Positions 13,859 through 21,728 of a DNA stretch of 64,000 nucleotides are shown in pieces. The stretch's first letter is position 1, and the number at the start of each line of letters is the position of its first letter. The position numbers and the translations under genes were made by a program. A model generated the notes under the pieces. It was not told where the DNA came from. It was given only the letters and a program-made list of their open reading frames with translations, and made no database searches. The stretch is from JAXMCI01 sp046349435 (lineage in GTDB: Bacteria > Pseudomonadota > Alphaproteobacteria > Dongiales > Dongiaceae), in contig JAXMCI010000039.1 of the NCBI GenBank assembly GCA_046349435.1, forward strand, positions 6,975 through 70,974, in the 5' to 3' direction.

Positions 13859-13937
13859 CACGCGGAGCCGCGGAGGCCGCGGAGGGCTCGATGCCAAGCG
13901 CCGCGTCCTCTTCTCCGCGGCTCCGCGCCTCCGCGTG
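13859..13937. repeat. Intergenic inverted repeat (CGCGGAG-type)
   Basis: Imperfect inverted repeat with arms at 13859-13886 and 13911-13937, built from CACGCGGAGCCGCGGAGG and its complement CTCCGCGCCTCCGCGTG. The loop is about 24 bases. Repeats built from GCGGAG units occur in intergenic spaces of several high-GC bacteria. No coding potential is seen in this 148-base gap. Confidence 0.65.
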
Positions 13938-13974
13938 AACCCTTGCTGAATTCGCCGCGAGCGTAGGCCGTCGG

Positions 13975-14874
13975 ATGCTGTCGCCGCTGCCGCCGGGCAC
14001 CCGGATCCGGCTGGTCGAGCCGGCCTATGCGCTGGACCCGGCGCAGGCCGCCGCGGCGGTGACGCTGCTGCGCGAGCACGGGCTGCCGGTCGAGGATCCG
14101 GCGCCGCCGCCGCCGCGCTGCGGCCGGCTGGGCGCCGACGACGCGGCGCGGGCGGCGATGCTGAACGACGCCTTCGCCGATCCCGCGGTCGGCGCGCTGC
14201 TGGTCGGCCAGGGCGGCTATGGCTGCACCCGGCTGCTCGGCCGGCTCGATCGCGGGCTGATCGGCCGCAACCCGAAGCCGCTGATCGGCTTCTCCGACGT
14301 GACGGCTCTCCTCGTCGCGCTGCTGCCGCAGCTCGGGCCGCGGGCGGTGCACGGGCCGACCGCGCGCACCCTGCTGCAGGAGGCCGACGCCGACAGCCGC
14401 GCCGCCTTCCTCGCCGTGCTGCGCGGCGACCGGCCGGCCTACCAGGCGGTGCTGGAGCGGGCCGCCGCGCGCGTCCGCGTCGTCCGCCCCGGCAGCGCCG
14501 CCGGGCCGCTGGTCGGCGGCAACCTCTCGCTGCTGGCCGCGCTCGCCGGCACGCCGGACGCGCCGGCGGCGGGCGGCCGCATCCTCTTCCTCGAGGACTG
14601 GAACGAGCCGCATTACCGCTTCGACCGCATGCTGACGCAGCTGGGGCAGGCCGGGCTGCTCGACGGCATCGCCGGGCTGGTGCTGGGCGAGCTGGTCGGG
14701 GTGAGCCGGGTCGGCGAGGACATCGCCGAGAGCCTGGAGGAGCGCCTGCTGGCGCTGGCGCCGCCGGGGATTCCGATCCTCGCCGGCTATCCCTGCGGCC
14801 ACGGCACGGCCAACCTGGCGATGCTGCTGGGCGCGCCCTACCGCATCGACGGGGCGCGGCTGCTGCTCGCCTGA
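13975..14874 (+). CDS. LD-carboxypeptidase (peptidase family S66)
   Basis: Cleaves the terminal D-alanine from cytoplasmic murein tetrapeptides during peptidoglycan recycling. The likely nucleophile Ser107 lies in IGFSDVTALL. The catalytic Glu lies in FLEDWNEPHYRFD, and the His in YPCGHGTANLA near residue 277. These match the Ser-Glu-His triad of LdcA. The length of 299 residues is normal. The AmpG-like permease encoded 1.2 kb upstream fits the same recycling pathway. It ends 7 bp from the convergent phoB end. Confidence 0.92.
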   Translation: MLSPLPPGTRIRLVEPAYALDPAQAAAAVTLLREHGLPVEDPAPPPPRCGRLGADDAARAAMLNDAFADPAVGALLVGQGGYGCTRLLGRLDRGLIGRNPKPLIGFSDVTALLVALLPQLGPRAVHGPTARTLLQEADADSRAAFLAVLRGDRPAYQAVLERAAARVRVVRPGSAAGPLVGGNLSLLAALAGTPDAPAAGGRILFLEDWNEPHYRFDRMLTQLGQAGLLDGIAGLVLGELVGVSRVGEDIAESLEERLLALAPPGIPILAGYPCGHGTANLAMLLGAPYRIDGARLLLA

Positions 14875-14881
14875 GCGCCGC

Positions 14882-15571
14882 TCAGGCCGAGCGGTCGAGC
14901 GCGTAGCCGGCCGAGCGCACGGTGCGGATCAGGTCGGCCTCGTCCTCGGCGTTGATCGCCTTGCGCAGCCGGCGGATATGGACGTCGACGGTGCGCGGCT
15001 CGACATAGACGTCCTGGCCCCAGACGATGTCGAGCAGCTGCTCGCGGCTGAAGACGCGGCCCTGGTGCTCCATCAGGTGGCGCAGCAGGCGGAACTCGGT
15101 GGGCCCGAGATGGATGTCGCGGCCCTTGCGCCGCACCCGGTGCGAGGCGAGGTCCATCACCAGCTCGTCGTAATGCAGCACCTCGCCGTTGATCGCCGGC
15201 CGGGTGCGGCGCATCACGGCGCGGATCCGGGCGATCAGCTCGCTCGGGCTGAACGGCTTGGTGACGTAGTCGTCGGCGCCGCTGTCCAGCCCGCGCAGCT
15301 TGTCGCCCTCCTCGCCGCGCGCCGTCAGCATGATGATCGGCACGGCGCGGGTCTCCGGCAGGCGGCGCAGCTGGCGGCAGACCTCGATGCCGGAGAGCAG
15401 CGGCAGCATCCAGTCGAGCAGGACGAGGTCGGGCTTCTCCTCGCGGGCCAGCAGCAGCGCCTCCTCGCCGTCGGGCGCCGCCGCCACCCGGAAGCCCTCG
15501 CGCTCCAGGTTGTAGCGCAGCAGGGTGACCAGCGCCGCCTCGTCCTCGACGATCAGGATCAGCGGGCTCAT
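14882..15571 (-). CDS. phoB: PhoB response regulator, second half of the fused frame
   Basis: Phosphate regulon response regulator that binds Pho boxes and recruits RNA polymerase when phosphate is low. The receiver domain has the acidic pocket IVEDE, the phospho-acceptor Asp in LVLLDWMLP, and the conserved Lys in YVTKPFSP. The C-terminal winged-helix OmpR-type domain contains LGPTEFRLLRHLMEHQGRVF and the recognition region RTVDVHIRRLRKAI. The ATG at 15569-15571 gives 229 residues, the usual length. No strong ribosome-binding sequence precedes this ATG, so separate translation would depend on coupling to phoU. Confidence 0.85.
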   Translation of the reverse strand: MSPLILIVEDEAALVTLLRYNLEREGFRVAAAPDGEEALLLAREEKPDLVLLDWMLPLLSGIEVCRQLRRLPETRAVPIIMLTARGEEGDKLRGLDSGADDYVTKPFSPSELIARIRAVMRRTRPAINGEVLHYDELVMDLASHRVRRKGRDIHLGPTEFRLLRHLMEHQGRVFSREQLLDIVWGQDVYVEPRTVDVHIRRLRKAINAEDEADLIRTVRSAGYALDRSA

Positions 15572-16303
15572 GCGTTGGGCACCGCCGGGGCCGTCCGGCG
15601 CCGGGACCATGGTGAAGGCCGTGCTGTCGCCCTTCGGGCGCACCGCGTCGATCGGCCGGCCATGCACCAGGAAGTGCACGGTCTCGGCGATGTTGGTGGC
15701 GTGGTCGCCGATCCGCTCGATGTTCTTGGCGATGAACAGCAGGTGCGTGCAGGGGCTGATGTTGCGCGGATCCTCCATCATGTAGGTGAGCAGCTCGCGG
15801 AACAGCGAGGTGTACATCTCGTCCACCTCCTCGTCGCGCTGCCACACCTCGATCGCCTTGTCGGCGTCCTTCTCGACATAGGCGTCGAGCACGTCCTTGA
15901 TGATCTGCTGCACCAGCCGGCCCATCCGCGGGATGGCGGCGAGCGGCTTGACCGGGGCCACCTGCGACAGCGCGATCGCCCGCTTGGCGACGTTGGCGGC
16001 GTAGTCGCCGATACGCTCCAGGTCGCTCGAGATCTTGAGGGCGGCCACCACCTCGCGCAGGTCGAGCGCCATCGGCTGGCGCAGCGCCAGGATGCGGACC
16101 GTGAGCTGGCTGACCTGGTGCTCCAGCTCGTCGATGCGGGCGTCGGCCTGCACCGCCTGGCCGGCGAGGTCGGCGTCGCGGTGCATCAGCGCCTCGATCG
16201 CCGCCTGCATCTGCGCCTCCGCCAGGCCGCCCATCTGGGCGATGATCTGGTTGAGCTGCTTCAGCTCGTCGTCGTAGGACTTGACGGTATGCTCGGTCAC
16301 CAT
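14882..16303 (-). CDS. phoU: PhoU and PhoB in one continuous reading frame
   Basis: Residues 1 to about 244 are PhoU, the regulator that couples the Pst transporter to the PhoR/PhoB system. It has two repeats of the PhoU helical bundle, each with an E-R-IGD-AxN metal-binding motif (DLERIGDYAANVAKRA and NIERIGDHATNIAETV). The frame then runs without a stop through a Gly/Pro/Ala linker (PAPDGPGGAQR) into PhoB at residue 245. Separate phoU and phoB genes are the rule in proteobacteria. The sequence therefore predicts either a 473-residue fusion or a frameshift that hides the phoU stop: an ATGA overlap, with TGA in the next frame, exists at the phoB ATG. pstB lies 36 bp upstream on the same strand. 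Confidence 0.85.
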   Translation of the reverse strand: MVTEHTVKSYDDELKQLNQIIAQMGGLAEAQMQAAIEALMHRDADLAGQAVQADARIDELEHQVSQLTVRILALRQPMALDLREVVAALKISSDLERIGDYAANVAKRAIALSQVAPVKPLAAIPRMGRLVQQIIKDVLDAYVEKDADKAIEVWQRDEEVDEMYTSLFRELLTYMMEDPRNISPCTHLLFIAKNIERIGDHATNIAETVHFLVHGRPIDAVRPKGDSTAFTMVPAPDGPGGAQRMSPLILIVEDEAALVTLLRYNLEREGFRVAAAPDGEEALLLAREEKPDLVLLDWMLPLLSGIEVCRQLRRLPETRAVPIIMLTARGEEGDKLRGLDSGADDYVTKPFSPSELIARIRAVMRRTRPAINGEVLHYDELVMDLASHRVRRKGRDIHLGPTEFRLLRHLMEHQGRVFSREQLLDIVWGQDVYVEPRTVDVHIRRLRKAINAEDEADLIRTVRSAGYALDRSA

Positions 16304-16339
16304 CGCGGGGGCTTCCTTTCCTGGCGGTGGGCCGATGGC

Positions 16340-17182
16340 TCAGCCGAACCGGCCGGTGATGTATTCCTGGGTGCGGCTGTTGTCGGGGTTGGTGAAGATC
16401 TTCTCGGTCGGTCCGTACTCGACCAGCTCGCCGAGATACATGAAGGCGGTGAAGTCGGCGGCGCGCGCCGCCTGCTGCATGTTGTGGGTGACGATGGCGA
16501 TGCAGTAGTCGGACTTCAGCTCGTCCATCAGCTCCTCGATCTTCGAGGTCGAGATCGGGTCGAGCGCCGAGCAGGGCTCGTCGAGCAGCAGCACCGAGGG
16601 CCGCACCGCCACGCCGCGGGCGATGCAGAGCCGCTGCTGCTGGCCGCCGGACAGGCTGAGCCCGCTCTGCTTCAGCTTGTCCTTGACCTCGGTCCACAGC
16701 GCGGCGCGGCGCAGCGCCGCCTCGACCCGGCCGTCCATCTCAGACTGCGGCAGCTTCTCGTAGAGCCGGATGCCGTAGGCGATGTTGTCGTAGATCGACA
16801 TCGGGAAGGGGGTCGGCTTCTGGAACACCATGCCGACCCGGGCGCGCAGCAGGTTGAGGTCCTGGTTGGCCGCCAGGATGTTCTGCCCGTCGAGCAGCAC
16901 CTCGCCGGTCGCGCGCTGCTTCGGGTAGAGGTCGTAGATGCGGTTCAGCACGCGCAGCAGGGTCGACTTGCCGCAGCCCGAGGGGCCGATGAAGGCGGTG
17001 ACCTTCTTGTCGTAGAGCGGCAGGCTGATGTTCTTCAGCGCATGGCTCTTGTCGTAGTAGAAGTTCAGGTTGCGGATGCTGATCTTCTCGCTGCCGCCCG
17101 GGGTCGCCGCGCGGGGCGGGGCCATCTGGGCCCCGGTCGCCGGGCCCCCGGTCGTCTGGGCCGTCGTCTGCGTCATGGCCAT
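16340..17182 (-). CDS. pstB: Phosphate ABC transporter ATP-binding protein PstB
   Basis: ATPase subunit of the high-affinity phosphate importer, on the cytoplasmic face of the inner membrane. The Walker A motif GPSGCGKST is at residues 66-74. The ABC signature LSGGQQQR, the Walker B motif VLLLDEPCSALDP and the switch His in IVTHNMQQA are intact. The first ~30 residues are a Thr/Pro/Ala-rich extension not needed for the fold, so a later start cannot be excluded. The gene lies 3 bp after the pstA stop, in a pstSCAB-phoU-phoB operon. Confidence 0.97.
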   Translation of the reverse strand: MAMTQTTAQTTGGPATGAQMAPPRAATPGGSEKISIRNLNFYYDKSHALKNISLPLYDKKVTAFIGPSGCGKSTLLRVLNRIYDLYPKQRATGEVLLDGQNILAANQDLNLLRARVGMVFQKPTPFPMSIYDNIAYGIRLYEKLPQSEMDGRVEAALRRAALWTEVKDKLKQSGLSLSGGQQQRLCIARGVAVRPSVLLLDEPCSALDPISTSKIEELMDELKSDYCIAIVTHNMQQAARAADFTAFMYLGELVEYGPTEKIFTNPDNSRTQEYITGRFG

Positions 17183-17185
17183 GGG

Positions 17186-18028
17186 CTATCTCCGGGCGGT
17201 GCCGAGCGTGGCGAGCGCCCGGGCGATGATGTTGAGGATCAGGATGGTGACGGTGATCAGCAGCGCGCCGCCCCAGGCCAGCTTCTGCCAGTCCTCGTAG
17301 GGGCTGAGCGCGAACTGGAAGATGGTGACCGGCAGGCTCGCCATCGGGGCGTTCATGTCGGCGCTCCAGAACTGGTTGTTGAGCGCGGTGAAGAGCAGCG
17401 GCGCGGTCTCGCCGCTGACCCGGGCGATGGCCAGCAGGATGCCGGTGATGATGCCGTTGCGCGCCGCCCGGTAGGCGATCTTGACGATCACCTTCCACAT
17501 TGGCGAGCCGAGCGCCGCGGCGGCCTCGCGCAGCCCGCCCGGCACCAGGCTCAGCATGTCCTCGGTGGTGCGCACCACCACCGGGATGGCGATGATGGCG
17601 AGCGCGACGATGCCGGCCCAGGCCGAGAAGTGACCCATGCGGAACACCACCGCCTCGTAGACGAACAGGCCGACGACGATGGAGGGTGCGGAGAGCAGGA
17701 TGTCGTTGATGAAGCGCACCACCTCGGCGACCGGCCGGCCCTTGCCGTACTCGGCGAGGTAGGTGCCGGCCATCATGCCGATCGGGGTGGCGAGCAGGAT
17801 GGCCCCGATCGTCAGCACGATGCTGCCGAAGATCGCGTTGAGCAGGCCGCCGGCCTCGCCGGGCGGCGGCGTCATCTCGGTGAAGAGGGCGAGGTCGATC
17901 GAGGTCAGGCCGTTATAGAGCAGTGTCCAGAGGATCCAGACCAGCCAGAGCAGCCCGAAGGCGGCCGCCAGCATGGCGACGGTCAGCGCGATCTGGTTGA
18001 CCCGGCGGCGGCGCGCATAGAGGTTCAT
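17186..18028 (-). CDS. pstA: Phosphate ABC transporter permease PstA
   Basis: Inner-membrane permease that pairs with PstC to form the phosphate channel. It has six predicted helices in 280 residues. The cytoplasmic coupling loop includes EAAAALGSPMWKVIVKIAYR, which contacts PstB. The first helix follows a basic N-terminus (MNLYARRRRVNQ). It lies 4 bp after pstC and 3 bp before pstB, which supports one polycistronic transcript. Confidence 0.96.
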   Translation of the reverse strand: MNLYARRRRVNQIALTVAMLAAAFGLLWLVWILWTLLYNGLTSIDLALFTEMTPPPGEAGGLLNAIFGSIVLTIGAILLATPIGMMAGTYLAEYGKGRPVAEVVRFINDILLSAPSIVVGLFVYEAVVFRMGHFSAWAGIVALAIIAIPVVVRTTEDMLSLVPGGLREAAAALGSPMWKVIVKIAYRAARNGIITGILLAIARVSGETAPLLFTALNNQFWSADMNAPMASLPVTIFQFALSPYEDWQKLAWGGALLITVTILILNIIARALATLGTARR

Positions 18029-18032
18029 GGGG

Positions 18033-19013
18033 TCACCGTCCCGGCTGGCGCTGCAGGCGCATCAGGTTGAGCTTGGCGAGCGCCAGGATGATGAAGGTGA
18101 TGATGAAGAGGATCAGGCCCAGCGCGACCAGCGAGGAGGTGTAGACGTCGCCGACCGCCTCGGTGAACTCGTTGGCGATGGTCGCCGAGATCGTCGTGCC
18201 GGGGGCCAGGATCGAGCTGCTGATGCGGTGCGCGTTGCCGATCACGAAGGTCACCGCCATGGTCTCGCCGAGCGCCCGGCCGAGGCCGAGCATGACGCCG
18301 CCGATGACGCCGACGCGGGTGTAGGGCAGCACCACCTGCCAGACCACTTCCCAGGTCGTCGCCCCCAGGCCGTAGGCCGATTCCTTGAGCATCGGCGGCA
18401 CGGTCTCGAAGACGTCGCGGGTGATCGAGGTGATGAAGGGCAGCACCATGATGCCGAGGATGATGCCGGCGGTCAGGATGCCGATGCCGTAGGGCGGCCC
18501 GGCGAACAGGCGGCCGATCAACGGCACGTTGCCGATCGTCTCGATCAGGAAGGGCTGCACCGTGCGCTGCAGGAAGGGCGCGAAGACGAACAGGCCCCAG
18601 ATGCCGTAGATGATGCTGGGGATGCCGGCGAGCAGCTCGATGGCGATGCCGAGCGGCCGCTTCAGCACGGCCGGGCAGAGCTCGGTGATGAAGATCGCGA
18701 TGCCGAAGCTGACCGGCACGCCGAACAGCATGGCCAGCGCCGAGGTGACCAGCGTGCCGTAGATCGGCGCCAGCGCGCCGAAATCCTCGGTCACCGGGTT
18801 CCACACCTCGGTGAAGAAGAAGCCGAAGCCCATCTTCGAGAAGGCCGGCAGGGAGCCCTCGACCAGGGCGATGATCACCCCGCCCAGCAGCACCAGCACG
18901 AGCAGCGCGAAGCCCAGGGTGGCGAGATAGAAGAACCGGTCCTGGAGGCGCTGGCGCCGGCCGGCGTCGCGGCGGGCGGCGAGGCCGGCATGGGGGATTG
19001 CGATGTTGGTCAT
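18033..19013 (-). CDS. pstC: Phosphate ABC transporter permease PstC
   Basis: Second permease of the PstSCAB importer, 326 residues with six or more helices. The family segments IAIFITELCP, IELLAGIPSIIYGIWGLFVF and the EAA-like coupling loop SAYGLGATTWEVVWQVVLPY are present. A long basic N-terminal stretch (AARRDAGRRQRLQD) precedes the first helix. A strong stem-loop lies in the 78-base gap between pstS and this gene. Confidence 0.96.
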   Translation of the reverse strand: MTNIAIPHAGLAARRDAGRRQRLQDRFFYLATLGFALLVLVLLGGVIIALVEGSLPAFSKMGFGFFFTEVWNPVTEDFGALAPIYGTLVTSALAMLFGVPVSFGIAIFITELCPAVLKRPLGIAIELLAGIPSIIYGIWGLFVFAPFLQRTVQPFLIETIGNVPLIGRLFAGPPYGIGILTAGIILGIMVLPFITSITRDVFETVPPMLKESAYGLGATTWEVVWQVVLPYTRVGVIGGVMLGLGRALGETMAVTFVIGNAHRISSSILAPGTTISATIANEFTEAVGDVYTSSLVALGLILFIITFIILALAKLNLMRLQRQPGR

Positions 19014-19033
19014 CGGTCTCTCTTCCGCTCGGC

Positions 19034-19061
19034 GATGGGCCGCCCCGCGGGGCGGCCCATC
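19034..19061 (-). promoter_or_regulatory. Stem-loop between pstS and pstC
   Basis: A nearly uninterrupted palindrome, ATGGGCCGCCCC paired with GGGGCGGCCCAT around a two-base centre. There is no T-run on the minus strand, so it does not look like a full terminator. Stem-loops at this place in binding-protein operons usually protect the upstream mRNA or attenuate read-through, giving more PstS than permease. Confidence 0.6.
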
Positions 19062-19091
19062 CTCTTCAGGCCTGTGGGCTGGCGTCCGGCA

Positions 19092-20135
19092 TTACCAGAC
19101 GTTGTTGCCGCTGCCGTCCTTGATCTGGTCCCAGGACTTGACGACGGTCTCGACCACCGCGTCCGGCACCGGCACGTAGTCGAGCGCCGTTGCCATGTCG
19201 TCGCCCTTGCCGTAGGCCCAGCTGAAGAACTTCAGGGCGGTGAGCAGGGCGGCCGCGCTGTCCGGCTTCTTGTAGACCAGGATGTAGCTGGCGCCGGTGA
19301 TCGGCCAGCTGTCGGCGCCCGGCTCGTCGGTCAGCACGACGGCCATGCCCGGGGTGCTCCAGTCGGCGTTGGCGGCAGCCGCCTGGAAGGTCTTGATCTC
19401 CGGCGCGACGGTCTTGCCGTCCTTGTTCACCATCCTGGTGTAGGTCAGCTTGTTCTGCTTGGCATAGGCGTACTCGACGTAGCCGATGGCCCCGTCGGTC
19501 TGCTTGGTCTGGCCGGCGACGCCCTCATTGCCCTTGGCGCCGAGGCCGACCGGCCACTGCACCGCGGTGTCGGCGCCGATCTTCGACTTCCAGTCCGGGC
19601 TGACCTGCGACAGGTAGTTGGTGAAGAGGAAGCTGGTCCCCGACCCGTCGGAGCGGTGCACCACGGCGATCGCCTTGCCCGGCAGCGCCACGCCGGGGTT
19701 GAGCGCCTTGATCTTGGCGTCGTCCCAGCTGGTGATGTCGCCCATGAAGATGCCGGCGAGCGTCGGCCCGTCGAGGACCAGCTGGCCGGGCGCGATCCCG
19801 GGGACGTTGATCACCGGCACCACGCCGCCCATGATCATCGGGAACTGCATCAGGCCGGCGGCGTCGAGGTCGGCGGCCTTCAGCGGCTTGTCGGAGGCGC
19901 CGAAGGTCACCGTCTTGGCCTTGATCTGCTTGATGCCGCCGCCCGAGCCGATCGACTGGTAGTTGAGGCCGATGCCGGTCTCCTTCTTGTAGGCGGCCGC
20001 CCACTTGGCATAGACGGGATAGGGGAAGGTCGCACCGGCGCCGGAAATGTCGGCGGCCTGCGCCATCGCTGACATCGCCACTGCGGCCAGGCCCAGCACG
20101 ACGCCGCGCGTGAGCGCGCGAGTGAATCGTCTCAC
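19092..20135 (-). CDS. pstS: Periplasmic phosphate-binding protein PstS
   Basis: High-affinity phosphate-binding protein of the Pst importer. A typical signal peptide (MRRFTRALTRGVVLGLAAVA then MAQA) precedes the mature start ADISGAGATFPYPVYAKW. Phosphate-contact segments YQSIGSGGG and HRSDGSGTSF are present. The length of 347 residues is normal. Translation starts at GTG with an AAAGGAG ribosome-binding sequence seven bases upstream. It is the first gene of the pst operon. Confidence 0.97.
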   Translation of the reverse strand: MRRFTRALTRGVVLGLAAVAMSAMAQAADISGAGATFPYPVYAKWAAAYKKETGIGLNYQSIGSGGGIKQIKAKTVTFGASDKPLKAADLDAAGLMQFPMIMGGVVPVINVPGIAPGQLVLDGPTLAGIFMGDITSWDDAKIKALNPGVALPGKAIAVVHRSDGSGTSFLFTNYLSQVSPDWKSKIGADTAVQWPVGLGAKGNEGVAGQTKQTDGAIGYVEYAYAKQNKLTYTRMVNKDGKTVAPEIKTFQAAAANADWSTPGMAVVLTDEPGADSWPITGASYILVYKKPDSAAALLTALKFFSWAYGKGDDMATALDYVPVPDAVVETVVKSWDQIKDGSGNNVW

Positions 20136-20233
20136 CGTCGTCTCCTTTGTTCGTTGGTCCCGGGGGTCGGGAGCGCCGGGGGCGGGACGCCCTGGCCGGC
20201 ATCGGGACCGTATCGAGCGACGGCAATAGAAAT

Positions 20234-20250
20234 ACGACAGGTCGGTTACG
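20234..20250 (-). promoter_or_regulatory. Possible PhoB half-site upstream of pstS
   Basis: On the minus strand, CTGTCGT at 20234-20240 differs by one base from the Pho-box half-site CTGTCAT and lies about 100 bases upstream of the pstS start. The adjacent second half, four bases on, is only a weak match. pstS is normally PhoB-controlled, so context favours a site here, but the sequence evidence alone is thin. Confidence 0.3.
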
Positions 20251-20298
20251 GTTTGATGTCATCGGTCGCGGCGCGGTGCAGCCGGCCGGACGCCGACG

Positions 20299-20333
20299 CC
20301 CAAAAGAAGAGGGGCCGCGCCAGGCGGCCCCTC
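20299..20333 (-). terminator. Intrinsic terminator after the porin gene
   Basis: A perfect 10-base stem (GAGGGGCCGC paired with GCGGCCCCTC, loop of five) is followed on the minus strand by TTCTTTTG. It lies about 30 bases beyond the porin stop codon and between the porin and the pstS promoter region, so it should separate the two transcripts. Confidence 0.75.
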
Positions 20334-20362
20334 AGGTTCGAGGAGAAAGATGAAGCTTGTCG

Positions 20363-21511
20363 CTAGAATGTCATGTAGGTGCCGAGGCCGAGGGAGAACG
20401 AGTTGCTCTGCGCCTCCGCCGCGTTGCCGTGCGGCCGCTCGTTGCCCTGGTTCCAGGAGAACCAGGCGAGCTCGCCTTCCAGCCGGATTCCCGGCCCGAG
20501 CTTGTAGGTGCCCTGCAGCGAGGCGGCATTGTAGATGTCGATGTCGCTGCTGGTGGTGGTCTGGAACTGGGCCCGCATGTACTCCAGGCCGATCGTCCAA
20601 TTGTCGATCTTGTAGTTGCCGCCGACCGCCACCGACCAGCCGTCGGAGTCCGGATCGGTGCCGGCATAGGGGGTGAAGCGGCGGCTGTTGATGTAGTTCT
20701 GGTAGTACTCGCCCGAGGCGCCGACGGTGAAGCGGCCGAACCCGACCTGGAACCCGGCGTTGTAGAAGCCCATGCTCTGGTCGTTGTTCCCGGTGCGAAG
20801 CTGGGCGGTCAGCGTGTACTCCATGCCGGCGCCGAGCGTCAGGTTGGCGTCGCCCAGCTTGGTCTTGTAGACGGCGCCCACCGAGAAGATGTTCTGGTCG
20901 TCGCCCTGCGAGCTGCGCGTGCCGGTGCCGGGGCCGCCGGTGCGGCCGTTCGGGCCCGAGCCGCCGGCGCCGCTGTTGTCGTTGCTCGGCTGGTAGGAGG
21001 CGGCGAGCTGGAAGCCGCCGAAGATCGGCGAGATGTAGACCGCCTTGGTGCCGGTGGCCTGGCCCTCGTCGGTGCAGGTGCCGAGATTGCCGATCGGGAT
21101 CAGCGCGTTGCGCCCGACGTTGGTGAAGCTGTTGTTCGGGCTCTGCAGGCCGAAATTGTTGGTGATGTAGCCGGGATCGGTGACGCAGGTCGAATCCATC
21201 GCGCTCTTCTGGTCGCCGAAGCGGAAATCGCCGAAGCCGCCGCGGAAGAAGCTGTAGACTTGGTCGATGGTGCGGCCCGAGGTGTTGTTCGCCTCGAGCT
21301 CGATGTGGGCGCCGACCGTCAGGCCGTTGTCGAGCGTCGTCTTGCCGTCGAACCAGACCTCGACATTCTGCTTGAAGGCGCCCGTCTGCCGGTTCTGGCT
21401 GGGCGCGCCGTTGCTGTCGTTGCCGCCGATCTCGACGCCCATCGCCGAGCCGTAGAAGCCGCCCAGCTTGAGCTGGATCGGGTCCGCGGCCTGGGCGGCG
21501 GACCCGGCCAT
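20363..21511 (-). CDS. Outer-membrane porin, signal peptide start unclear
   Basis: A beta-barrel outer-membrane protein of the Rhodospirillales porin type. Alternating hydrophobic strands fill the sequence and it ends in a C-terminal aromatic residue (GLGTYMTF), the outer-membrane assembly signal. The mature protein begins ADPIQLKLGGFYGSAMGVEI. A canonical start exists only at 21511 (MAGSAAQA), inside the signal peptide. Upstream codons encode a normal signal peptide core (KRILLGSSALVAAA) preceded by ATC at 21554-21556, where relatives would have ATG. Two internal cysteines (CVTD, GTCTD) may form a loop disulfide. It sits between pstS and the lipid genes, so it might serve phosphate or anion uptake, which is inference only. 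Confidence 0.85.
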   Translation of the reverse strand: MAGSAAQAADPIQLKLGGFYGSAMGVEIGGNDSNGAPSQNRQTGAFKQNVEVWFDGKTTLDNGLTVGAHIELEANNTSGRTIDQVYSFFRGGFGDFRFGDQKSAMDSTCVTDPGYITNNFGLQSPNNSFTNVGRNALIPIGNLGTCTDEGQATGTKAVYISPIFGGFQLAASYQPSNDNSGAGGSGPNGRTGGPGTGTRSSQGDDQNIFSVGAVYKTKLGDANLTLGAGMEYTLTAQLRTGNNDQSMGFYNAGFQVGFGRFTVGASGEYYQNYINSRRFTPYAGTDPDSDGWSVAVGGNYKIDNWTIGLEYMRAQFQTTTSSDIDIYNAASLQGTYKLGPGIRLEGELAWFSWNQGNERPHGNAAEAQSNSFSLGLGTYMTF

Positions 21512-21728
21512 CGCCGCCGCGACCAGGGCGCTCGACCCCAGGAGAATGCGCTTGATCGTCGTCGATGGATCCCTCTGCCGCGCGGGACCGCCACCCGCCG
21601 CCCGGCACGATCCCGCGCCGCGCGGCCATCGGGGTCCCGCATCCCCGGGCGCTCGCGCGCACCTTCCCCGTTCCGGCCTGGCGCCGGCCGGCCCCGGAAG
21701 GAGCCGCTATGCCCTGTCGCCGCGGACC

